A DNA stretch of 64,000 nt, from assembly GCF_001421505.1 (NCBI RefSeq), contig NZ_LMKL01000004.1, positions 445,003-509,002 on the forward strand, read 5' to 3'. Within the stretch, counting starts at the first letter, position 1. Every line of letters begins with the position of its first letter. Of this stretch, positions 1-6,317 are shown piece after piece. The stretch is from Sphingomonas sp. Leaf17 (GTDB lineage: Bacteria > Pseudomonadota > Alphaproteobacteria > Sphingomonadales > Sphingomonadaceae). The notes under the pieces are model-generated. The model worked only from the letters and a program-made list of their open reading frames with translations, ran no database searches and was not told the origin of the DNA. The translations under genes and the position numbers were made by a program.

Positions 1-2
1 AC

Positions 3-380
3 CTCGACATCCGCGCCGAGGGCGTCCAGCTGCCCGCGCTCACCAGCGTGAAGGGGCATGACCTGCCGCCGCCCGAGGTGGCGCGTCAGCGGCTGGTGGA
101 GGTCGCACGCCACGCGCTGATCCCCGGCAAGCTCGACATGGGCACCTGGCACAATGAAAGCGCGCACTGCGGGACTGCTCACTGCATCGCCGGCTGGGCT
201 GTCCACCTCGAAGGCGCGGAGGGCTACGCCCTGGAGGATCAGGTCAGCCAGCCGGCGGCAGGCAATATCCTGCTCGGCGTGGAGGCGTCGTCGCTCTTCT
301 TCCTGTCCGAAGACAAGGCTCGGTCCGCACTGCACAAGGTGCTGGCCGATGCCGGTGAGCCTGCGCCGGTGGCCGGCTGA
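3..380 (+). CDS. 5'-truncated phage-type protein with leucine-rich-like repeat remnant and Cys/His motif
   Basis: The reading frame is open back to the first bases of the window, so the start is probably outside; the internal GTG at 48 is the first visible start. The leading residues (LDIRAEGVQLPALTSV) resemble one unit of a leucine-rich or beta-solenoid repeat, followed by a globular part with a CGTAHCIAGW motif that could bind metal. Similar two-part proteins occur in prophages with no assigned function. Its stop overlaps the next start (TGATG), so it heads or belongs to a translationally coupled run. Function unknown. Confidence 0.6.
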   Translation, partial: LDIRAEGVQLPALTSVKGHDLPPPEVARQRLVEVARHALIPGKLDMGTWHNESAHCGTAHCIAGWAVHLEGAEGYALEDQVSQPAAGNILLGVEASSLFFLSEDKARSALHKVLADAGEPAPVAG

Positions 381-859
381 TGGCTGCCATCGAATATGCT
401 TCGCTGCCGGATATGAAGGCCTGGTCGCAAGGCGTCATGGCTCGCGAGCCGGACTTCGTCATTGGCCCTGCCGAGGATCCGTACCTGCGACGGTGGTGGA
501 TCCTGCGGCGCAATACCGGCTGCAATGTCTACCTGCATGAAATCCTTCGCAGTGACGACGACCGTGCACTCCATGACCATCCGTGGGCCAATACCTCGAT
601 GCTGCTGGATGGTCGCTATGTCGAGCACACCCCTGGCGGAAAAGCGGCTCTGCGCGAGGCTGGATGGATCGGCACCCGCGCCGCCGAAGATAGCCACTGC
701 CTCGAGATTCTGCCGGGCGAGCGCGCAATATCGCTTTTCATCACCGGGCCCAAGGTCCGGGAGTGGGGCTTCTATTGTCCCAAGGGCTGGGTCCACTGGC
801 GCGATTTCACCGGCGGCGTGAATGGCGAGCTGCTCGGCCGTGGATGTGGTGAAGCCTGA
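380..859 (+). CDS. Cupin-like phage-associated protein
   Basis: A 159-residue protein overlapping the preceding stop by two bases (TGATG). A central LHDHPW motif followed by a hydrophobic strand and GRYVEH, then a distal KVREWGFYCPKGWVHW block, fits a family of small prophage proteins with a cupin-like beta-barrel; the two histidines of HDHP could be metal ligands. No catalytic activity is established for the family as far as I know. It has no signal peptide and no membrane segment, so it is probably cytoplasmic. Upstream and downstream genes overlap, indicating one mRNA. Confidence 0.7.
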   Translation: MAAIEYASLPDMKAWSQGVMAREPDFVIGPAEDPYLRRWWILRRNTGCNVYLHEILRSDDDRALHDHPWANTSMLLDGRYVEHTPGGKAALREAGWIGTRAAEDSHCLEILPGERAISLFITGPKVREWGFYCPKGWVHWRDFTGGVNGELLGRGCGEA

Positions 860-1053
860 TGGCCGACGCCGCCGACATGGCCGCCGACCTCTACGAGGCG
901 CACCGCGAGCGCAGCATCGCCGCCGCGCGCCAGCCGATCGCGGTGGGCGTGCCCGGGGAATGCGACACCTGCGGCGATGATTCGCCGCGCCTGGTCCGCG
1001 GCGAATGCGCGCGGTGCCGTGATGAGAAGGACCGCCAGCATGCGCGCCGGTGA
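859..1053 (+). CDS. TraR/DksA-type C4 zinc-finger protein
   Basis: A 64-residue protein with a four-cysteine finger, C35-x2-C38 and C50-x2-C53, after a short helical N-terminus; this is the layout of the small phage and plasmid DksA/TraR homologues. Full-length DksA (about 150 residues) enters the RNA polymerase secondary channel with a coiled coil. Short TraR-like forms can bind the same site and mimic DksA plus ppGpp. Binding here is inferred from family only. The start overlaps the preceding stop (TGATG). Confidence 0.75.
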   Translation: MADAADMAADLYEAHRERSIAAARQPIAVGVPGECDTCGDDSPRLVRGECARCRDEKDRQHARR

Positions 1054-1204
1054 TCCTACCATGCAGATCGTCGGCTGGCTCGCCAATCGTGCGGCAGAAG
1101 CGATCGTCGCGCGCGCGACCGACCGGGCGGTCCGCCGCGTCAAGATCCGCATGATCGAGCGCGCGCGCCGTGCGCGGATCGTCGGCCGGCGAGGCTCGCG
1201 ATGA
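1040..1204 (+). CDS. Small Arg-rich protein, unknown
   Basis: A 54-residue strongly basic protein. I chose ATG 1040 because GAGAAGGA lies about ten bases upstream; ATG 1022 (60 residues) or 1061 are alternatives. It overlaps the zinc-finger gene by 14 bases in another frame, and its stop overlaps the next start as ATGA. A central stretch (IVGWLANRAAEAIVARATDRAV) is amphipathic and the C-terminus is almost all Arg/Ala/Gly, which could contact nucleic acid or membrane. No family recognised. Confidence 0.5.
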   Translation: MRAGDPTMQIVGWLANRAAEAIVARATDRAVRRVKIRMIERARRARIVGRRGSR

Positions 1205-1539
1205 CCGCGACGCCCCCACCGCAGACGGACTGGAGGTCTGTGCCGGCCGATCCGACCGAGGACATGTACCGCCACATGGAAAGCGTCGCGGAAGGTCGCG
1301 TCACGCGCATGCAAGCGTGGCGTATCTGGCACGCCATGGTGCGCGGCGCGCCCATGTGCCCGCAGGATACCGGGGCGATCCGCCGCGCCGCCGATGAGCT
1401 TCGCGCAATTGCTGCGCTGATCGAGCGCCCGCCGCTTGACGACGTGCATCTCGTGCAGAGCGTCGCCGTGCGTATGGCCGGCGCGATCCGGACGATACTC
1501 GCGGGCTTTGCGACCCATCACCACCGAGAGGGCCTTTAG
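1201..1539 (+). CDS. Hypothetical accessory protein (112 aa)
   Basis: Starts at ATG 1201 inside an ATGA overlap with the upstream gene. It is mostly helical by composition, with a Pro-rich N-terminus and a His-rich tail (ATHHHREGL). No signal peptide, membrane segment or recognisable motif. Its tight packing between overlapping genes and the lack of a better frame on either strand support it as a real member of the element's early-type operon. Function unknown. Confidence 0.55.
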   Translation: MTATPPPQTDWRSVPADPTEDMYRHMESVAEGRVTRMQAWRIWHAMVRGAPMCPQDTGAIRRAADELRAIAALIERPPLDDVHLVQSVAVRMAGAIRTILAGFATHHHREGL

Positions 1540-1797
1540 ATGAAGAACAAGATGACGGATCTGAATGACCACCTATTCGCCCAGCTCGAGCGGCTGGGTG
1601 ATGAAGACCTCACTGACGAGCAGCTGGAGCGGGAGGCAAAGCGCGCGATTGCTATCACCTCGGTCGCCGAGCAGATCGTCAAGAACGCCGACGTTCAGCT
1701 GAAGACTGCGTCCCTGCTCGCGCACCACGGCTACCATTTTGCGCCATCACTGGCGACGATCACATCGGTGACCGAGCGCAAGGCCATTACCCAGTGA
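1540..1797 (+). CDS. Small conserved phage-type protein (85 aa)
   Basis: The ATG follows the preceding stop codon directly (TAGATG). The N-terminal half (MTDLNDHLFAQLERLGDEDL, then LEREAKRAIAITSVAEQIV) matches the look of a small helical protein found just upstream of HNH genes in many prophages. It is acidic and probably soluble and cytoplasmic. Its stop overlaps the GTG of the HNH gene (GTGA), so the two are translationally coupled. No biochemical role is known to me. Confidence 0.65.
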   Translation: MKNKMTDLNDHLFAQLERLGDEDLTDEQLEREAKRAIAITSVAEQIVKNADVQLKTASLLAHHGYHFAPSLATITSVTERKAITQ

Positions 1798-2516
1798 AGG
1801 GGCGGCGCATTCCTTATAGCGCCACAGAACTCGCGTGGATCGAAGCGCGTAAGACGGACCCGCGCGACGTCACGCTCGCTGCATTCTGCAGAGTATTTCG
1901 CCGGTCGGATGTGACCCTCACCCACCTCAACTCGCTCTGCAAGCGCAATGGCTGGCTGACCGGCAGGACGGGGCGTATCGAGAAAGGGCAGGCGCCGCCC
2001 AACAAGGGCAAGCGCTGCCCCGAGGGCACGGGGGGCAGGCATCCGAACGCCCGACGGACGCAATTCCAGCGTGGGGCACGCTCGGGAGTAGCGGTCACAT
2101 TATGGAAGCCGATTGGCACAGAGCGCATCACTGAAGACGGGTACAGGGAGCGCAAGGTCCACGACGGCCTTCCTATGCAGTCCAGGTGGCAGATGGTGCA
2201 GCGTATAGAATGGGAAGCGGCGCATGGTCCAATACCGGAAGGCTATGCTTTAAAGTGTCTCAACGGCGATCGGCTCGATACATCGCCTGCAAACTGGTCT
2301 CCTGTATCGCGCGGTGTGCTCGCCAGACTCAATGGGGGTCGGCATCGCAAGACGCTTGCCTATGACGATGCGTCACCCGAACTGAGGCCGGCCGTCATGG
2401 CGCTCGCGAAGATCCGACAGCGCGCATCGGAATGCCAGCCTAACGCGCCAAACCGGGGCCTTTCGACGCGACGCATACAATCCCCCGACCGCAAGGAGCA
2501 TGATCGTGACCACTGA
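1794..2516 (+). CDS. HNH-type phage endonuclease-like protein, possibly degenerate
   Basis: A GTG start overlaps the upstream stop (GTGA). Residues 20-60 form a helix-turn-helix-like block ending RNGWLTGRTG, followed by a basic linker PNKGKRCP (about 69-76) typical of nuclease-associated modules, then an HNH_3-like core at about 105-175 (IEWEAAHGPIPEGYALKC, then NGDRLDTSPANW). The family usually has a His about five residues before the WEA.HG block; here it is Gln136. The position that is often His before NGD is Cys155. DNA binding is likely; cleavage is uncertain. It ends inside the AlpA-like gene. Confidence 0.75.
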   Translation: MKGRRIPYSATELAWIEARKTDPRDVTLAAFCRVFRRSDVTLTHLNSLCKRNGWLTGRTGRIEKGQAPPNKGKRCPEGTGGRHPNARRTQFQRGARSGVAVTLWKPIGTERITEDGYRERKVHDGLPMQSRWQMVQRIEWEAAHGPIPEGYALKCLNGDRLDTSPANWSPVSRGVLARLNGGRHRKTLAYDDASPELRPAVMALAKIRQRASECQPNAPNRGLSTRRIQSPDRKEHDRDH

Positions 2517-2709
2517 CCGCAGCAGCGACAGCTTGCTCCGCATCGCCGACGTGCGCCGCCGCACGGGGCTGTCGACCGCCACCGTCTATCGCCGGGTACA
2601 GGCCAAGACCTTCCCGCCCAAGGTGCAGATCGGCCCGGCCGCCGTGGCCTGGTACAAGAGCGACATCGATGCCTTCGTCGCCAATCCGCTCACCTACCGC
2701 GCCGCCTGA
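2506..2709 (+). CDS. AlpA-family phage transcriptional regulator / excisionase-like
   Basis: A short winged-helix protein: LLRIADVRRRTGLSTATVYRRVQ is the MerR/AlpA-type recognition helix, followed by FPPKVQIGPAAVAWYKSDIDAFV, the usual AlpA ending. Such proteins activate or assist the neighbouring integrase. GTG 2506 sits seven bases after AAGGAG (2493-2498), better placed than ATG 2500, which is one base after it. The 3' end overlaps the convergent integrase gene by 16 bp, so the two transcripts are antisense at their ends. Confidence 0.8.
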   Translation: MTTDRSSDSLLRIADVRRRTGLSTATVYRRVQAKTFPPKVQIGPAAVAWYKSDIDAFVANPLTYRAA

Positions 2710-3998
2710 TCGCGCAGCAGGTCGTGCGGATCGTCCAGCCCCTCGGTGATCATCGCCGCCCACGTCTCGGCCAGCGTCCGCCGCCGCGCCGCGAATTTGG
2801 CGCGCATGTAAGCGAATTCGCTGCCCGACACGCCCTTGGGCCGGTGGGCCAGCATCAGGTCGATCAGCAGCCGGTCGCCTTCCCGGCCATGCTCCATCGC
2901 CCACTCATTCATGATGGTCGAGAAGGCGGAGCGCCAGCCATGCGGGACGTGTCGGCCCTTGTAGCGGCCGCCGGCCATCCGCTTGTACAGCGTGCTGATC
3001 GCTGCATCGCTCATCGGGACGCGCGCTGCCAGCCCGCCGGGGAATATCAGGCGGCCACGGCCGGTCAGCCGGTGGAGCGCGCGCAGCGCGCGGACGGCCT
3101 GGTCGGGCAGGGGCACGTCATGGTCGAAGGCCTCGTCCCCCTTGTCCTCGACCTCCAGCTTCATCCGCTCGGCAGAGATGCGCCACAGCGCCGCCGGCGC
3201 CGGGCTATGGGCATCAGTCCAGTCGATGCCGCTGATCTCGTCCCATTCGGCCGTCCTCAGCACACCGACGCGGACGGCCGTCATTGCCAGCAGGCGCGAC
3301 GCGAGCTTCGTCGTCGGATTGGACGTCGACCGGTCGACCACCTGCTGGAGCGCCAGCAGCTCGGGCAGCGTTGTCAGCGCCGGCTGCTTCGCGCCCTTCG
3401 GCGTCGGCTTGAGCGCGTCGATCAGGTCGAGCGTCGGATTGACGCTGACCAGGTGCTCACCCTTCGCGCGGATGAAGATGGCGGACAGATAGCCCAGCAC
3501 ACGCTTAGCGGTCTCGATCGACCCGCGCTTCTCGATCTTGCGCAGCGCCTTCAGGATCAGCGGCCCGTCGATGTCTGCCACGGGCAGCTTGCCCAGGTCG
3601 GGGAAGACGTCACGCTCGAGCGCATTGAGCACCACCTGCGCGTGACGCGGCGACCATCGCGGCCGCTCGTCTTCATGCCACGCCAGCGCCGACGTCCTGA
3701 ATGTCGCGCCGATCGCGGCGATCGCGGCGCGCCGCTCCCGGTCGGCCTCGACGGCCGGATCCTTGCCGGACCGCAGCACGGCGCGGGCGGCGTCGCGACG
3801 GTCCCGGGCCTCTGCGAGACTGACCTCGGGGTATTGCCCGAAAGTCAGCACCTTTTCTTTATCCGCATGTCTATACTTCATGCGCCAAGACTTCGCGCCC
3901 TTGGTCGTGACGAAGAGATAGAGCCCCTTGCCGTCAGCCAGCTTCTGCGGCTTTTCGCCTGGTCGGGCATTGCGGATTTCGACGACGGTCAGTGGCAT
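2694..3998 (-). CDS. int: P4-type tyrosine integrase
   Basis: 434 residues with the layout of prophage P4/CP4-57 integrases: an N-terminal DUF4102-type arm-binding domain (about 1-85, ending in the LTFGQYPEVSLAEAR block), a SAM-like core-binding domain (about 100-200), and a C-terminal catalytic domain. The catalytic set is visible: Arg243 (TAVRVG), His353 and Arg356 (PHGWRS), His385 (LAHR) and the nucleophile Tyr397 (EFAYMRA). It starts 196 bp from the 3' end of a tRNA and is transcribed away from it. It looks intact and likely functional. Confidence 0.95.
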   Translation of the reverse strand: MPLTVVEIRNARPGEKPQKLADGKGLYLFVTTKGAKSWRMKYRHADKEKVLTFGQYPEVSLAEARDRRDAARAVLRSGKDPAVEADRERRAAIAAIGATFRTSALAWHEDERPRWSPRHAQVVLNALERDVFPDLGKLPVADIDGPLILKALRKIEKRGSIETAKRVLGYLSAIFIRAKGEHLVSVNPTLDLIDALKPTPKGAKQPALTTLPELLALQQVVDRSTSNPTTKLASRLLAMTAVRVGVLRTAEWDEISGIDWTDAHSPAPAALWRISAERMKLEVEDKGDEAFDHDVPLPDQAVRALRALHRLTGRGRLIFPGGLAARVPMSDAAISTLYKRMAGGRYKGRHVPHGWRSAFSTIMNEWAMEHGREGDRLLIDLMLAHRPKGVSGSEFAYMRAKFAARRRTLAETWAAMITEGLDDPHDLLRDQAAR

Positions 3999-4031
3999 GA
4001 ATCACCCCGGATGCTCTGTCGCGCGGGCATT

Positions 4032-4080
4032 TGGGGGTATCGTGGAAGGGGTCGGGTGCCGATACCCCCACGAATCCCCC
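4032..4080. promoter_or_regulatory. Inverted repeats upstream of the integrase (candidate integrase/AlpA arm sites)
   Basis: TGGGGGTATCG at 4032-4042 is matched exactly by its reverse complement at 4060-4070, and a near-copy (GGGGGATTCG on the minus strand) follows at about 4071-4080. So three copies of a GGGGG-N-ATCG-like core lie between the integrase start and the tRNA. Their place beside an attachment site suggests arm-type binding sites or an operator for the integrase promoter. The role is inferred from position. Confidence 0.5.
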
Positions 4081-4194
4081 CAGAAGACCTGCGCTGTCCC
4101 GTTCTACTATGAGAACGTATGAGAAACAAATGCAGTCCGAAGGCGTCGGGCTAAGGAGGGAGCGAGAAGATATGGAACAGATGAATGAAAAAAT

Positions 4195-4270
4195 TGGTGG
4201 GCCCGGCAGGACTCGAACCCGCAACCTAGCCGTTATGAGCGGCCAGCTCTAACCATTGAGCTACAGGCCC
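4195..4270 (-). tRNA. tRNA with CAU anticodon (Ile2 or elongator Met)
   Basis: Read on the minus strand the sequence folds as a full cloverleaf. The acceptor is GGGCCTG/CGGGCCC with discriminator A and an encoded CCA (complement of 4195-4197). The D-stem is GCTC/GAGC, the anticodon stem GGCCG/CGGCT with loop CTCATAA, and the T-stem GCGGG/CCTGC with TTCGAGT loop. Anticodon CAU could be elongator Met or AUA-decoding Ile2 (needs TilS lysidine). The short D-loop and GC-rich anticodon stem look more like Ile2, but I cannot settle it. Its 3' end borders the integrated element. Confidence 0.93.
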
Positions 4271-4315
4271 CACCGTGATTTCGGTCCTAGCGACACCCGT
4301 CGCGTACCGCAAAAC

Positions 4316-4347
4316 GAAAAAGGGCGCCCCGTGACGGAGCGCCCTTT
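4316..4347 (-). terminator. Rho-independent terminator of the ADN-repeat lipoprotein gene
   Basis: AGGGCGC (4321-4327) pairs perfectly with GCGCCCT (4339-4345) around an 11-nt loop. On the minus strand the stem is followed by a run of five T and then CGTTTT, the pattern of an intrinsic terminator. It lies 42 bp past the lipoprotein stop codon and separates it from the tRNA downstream on the same strand. Confidence 0.8.
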
Positions 4348-4389
4348 CCACACAATATCACTATCGGACCGTGATGGTCCGACCAGTGA

Positions 4390-4656
4390 TTACTGCATGT
4401 TGTCGATCTTTTCGTCGGCGACGTCGCGAACGTTGTCCGCTGCGGCTTCGACGTTGTCGGCTGCGTTCTCGAGCGCGTCGGAAGCGACTTCGTTCGAGGT
4501 GTTGTCAGCCATGTCTTCCAGGTTATCAGCCTGCATTTCCATGTTGTCAGCCATCATTTCCGCGTTGTTCTCAACAGCGGCAGCTTCAGGCGACTTGTTG
4601 CAGGCGGCCAACGACATCAGGCCGGCGGCAGCAGCGATCAGAACGATCTTCTTCAT
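4390..4656 (-). CDS. Small lipoprotein with ADN repeats
   Basis: 88 residues. The signal peptide has a lipobox LAAC with Cys19 as the likely lipidated residue. The mature part is acidic and low in complexity, repeating ADN-(M/L/V)-E/R every seven to eleven residues (MADNMEMQADNLEDMADN, then NAADNVEAAADNVRDVAD), which favours a long helix. I chose ATG 4656 over 4674 because GGGAG lies seven bases upstream. It resembles small repeat lipoproteins of sphingomonads of unknown role, perhaps envelope-stress or entericidin-like. It has its own terminator. Confidence 0.75.
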   Translation of the reverse strand: MKKIVLIAAAAGLMSLAACNKSPEAAAVENNAEMMADNMEMQADNLEDMADNTSNEVASDALENAADNVEAAADNVRDVADEKIDNMQ

Positions 4657-4800
4657 TCGAATGCTCCCAAGCATAGCATTACTCGCGGCCGACCCGATTG
4701 CCGTCGCGAAGTGGCTGCAAATAGCGACAGTCCGTGCCCCGTCAATGGTGATTCATCGTGGAGCAAGGTCCGGCGCCTGCGGTTCGTCTCATTGTCGCCG

Positions 4801-6207
4801 TCATTTGCGCGGCGTGACAGGGCCGATCGCCTCGGGTGCGTTGGCGACGATGGCCAGCATCGCGGTCCAGGCGGCGACGTTCTGGCTCAGTTGCGCGCGG
4901 TCGATCCGGTCGATCCCGTCGTCGGGCGTGTGGTGCGTATCGAAATACTGAAGCCCCGACTGGTTGAGGTCGACGGCCCCGACGCCCAGCGCCAGCGTGG
5001 GCGCGATGTCGGTCCCGTCGCCGCCGATCGCGGTGCCACGCGTGATCCCGATCGGCGCGAGGGCGGAGGCCAGGCGGTCCGCCACCGGCTTTGCGCTGTC
5101 GGGCAGATTGACCTCGAATCGCCAGATCCGGTCGGCCCCGAAATCGGATTCGGCGGCGATCGCATGACGCTCCTGCGCGTGAACCCGGGCATAATCCTTG
5201 CCGCCGAAACCGCCGACTTCCTCGGCTCCGAACCAGACGACACGGATCGTGCGGCGCGGACGGCCGGCATCCATGATCCGCTTGGCGGCGGTCGCGGTGA
5301 TCGCCACGCCCGAGGCGTCGTCGATCGCGCCGGTGCCCAGATCCCAGCTGTCGAGATGGCCACCGACCAGGACGATGCCCGCCGATGGGTCGCTGCCGGG
5401 AACCTCGGCGATGACATTGCCCGATTCGTGGGTGCCGGTCTGGCGCGGGGTCAGGACCAGTTTCATCATGACCGGTTTGCCGCGCGCGGCGATCCGCTCA
5501 AGCTGTTCGGCATCGGGCACCGACAGCGCGGCGGCGGGAATCGGCGTGACGCCGGCCGGGAAGTTGGTGGTGCCGGTGTGCGGGAACCGGTGATGGTCGG
5601 TGCCGATCGACCGGATGACGATCGCCGCCGCCCCCTTCGACGCGGCCAGCGCCGGGCCGACGAAGCGCGCGGGGCCGGACTGGCCATAGCTCGACCCGTC
5701 CTGCGTCGGCTGCATCGCGTTGCCGACATAAGCGATTTTGCCCGTCAGGCTGCCGGCGGGCGCGGCGGCAAGGTCGCCATAGGTCGCGAACACGACCACC
5801 GGCGCGGTCAGGCCACCGGCGGGCGTGGCACCGGAATTACCCAGTGCGGCGAGGGTGAGCGTCTGGGGGAAGGGCGACAGGATCGTGGCACTTTCCTCGC
5901 CGCGCACCCACACCGGCATCTGATAGGGTTCGATGCGGACGTTCTTGAAGCCCATCGCCTTCAGCTTCACGACGGCCCATTGTCGCGCGCGTGCCTCCGC
6001 TTCGGTACCGGCCAGCCGCTGGCCGACCTCGGTCGTCAGTCCCTCGATGATGTCATAGGCCATCGTGTCGCTCATCGCGGCGTCGCGCAGGGCGGCGACC
6101 TTCGGGTCGACGGTGGCGGGTGGCGGTGGCGCGACGCGCTGCGCGAACAAGGGAGGGACGGACAGGGCGGAGGCGGCGAGGGCCGCGGCGAGGATGCGAT
6201 GGTTCAT
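4801..6207 (-). CDS. Secreted M28 family zinc peptidase with PA domain
   Basis: A signal peptide (MNHRILAAALAASALSVPPLFAQ) leads into a carboxypeptidase-Q-like protein of 468 residues. A protease-associated insert lies at about 120-240, and the zinc core follows: GGHLDSWDLGTGAIDDASG (His and bridging Asp), AEEVGGFG (catalytic and ligand Glu), ESDFGAD (Asp) and a final HHTPDDG His. All five expected ligands of the dinuclear site are present. It is expected to cleave peptides in the periplasm or outside the cell. I chose ATG 6207, which places the signal peptide at the N-terminus; it is divergent from ettA. Confidence 0.88.
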   Translation of the reverse strand: MNHRILAAALAASALSVPPLFAQRVAPPPPATVDPKVAALRDAAMSDTMAYDIIEGLTTEVGQRLAGTEAEARARQWAVVKLKAMGFKNVRIEPYQMPVWVRGEESATILSPFPQTLTLAALGNSGATPAGGLTAPVVVFATYGDLAAAPAGSLTGKIAYVGNAMQPTQDGSSYGQSGPARFVGPALAASKGAAAIVIRSIGTDHHRFPHTGTTNFPAGVTPIPAAALSVPDAEQLERIAARGKPVMMKLVLTPRQTGTHESGNVIAEVPGSDPSAGIVLVGGHLDSWDLGTGAIDDASGVAITATAAKRIMDAGRPRRTIRVVWFGAEEVGGFGGKDYARVHAQERHAIAAESDFGADRIWRFEVNLPDSAKPVADRLASALAPIGITRGTAIGGDGTDIAPTLALGVGAVDLNQSGLQYFDTHHTPDDGIDRIDRAQLSQNVAAWTAMLAIVANAPEAIGPVTPRK

Positions 6208-6317
6208 GGGATGGGAGGCTAGGCCAGGACGACGGCGTTTGCCAACCGGGCGCGCGATCATTACATGGCCTGAGACATTTTCCCGCCCTTATCCAAGCAC
6301 GGAGCTCGGCACCCAAG

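Larger units (their letters stand above)
1..4240. mobile_element. Right end of an integrated element (prophage or island) inserted at a tRNA gene
   Basis: A P4-type integrase lies just beyond the 3' end of a tRNA gene, preceded by densely packed small genes with phage-type content (cupin-like, DksA-like zinc finger, HNH, AlpA). Only one edge is visible: the left end and the second att copy are outside the window. The right border is inferred to fall within the 3' half of the tRNA (about 4195-4240), because P4-type integrases usually recombine there. No capsid, tail or replication genes are in view, so prophage, satellite and genomic island cannot be told apart. Confidence 0.75.

Noticed and set aside
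2724..4112. A 462-residue frame antisense to the integrase
   Set aside because: The integrase has a full catalytic set; the antisense protein is Arg-rich and without motifs.
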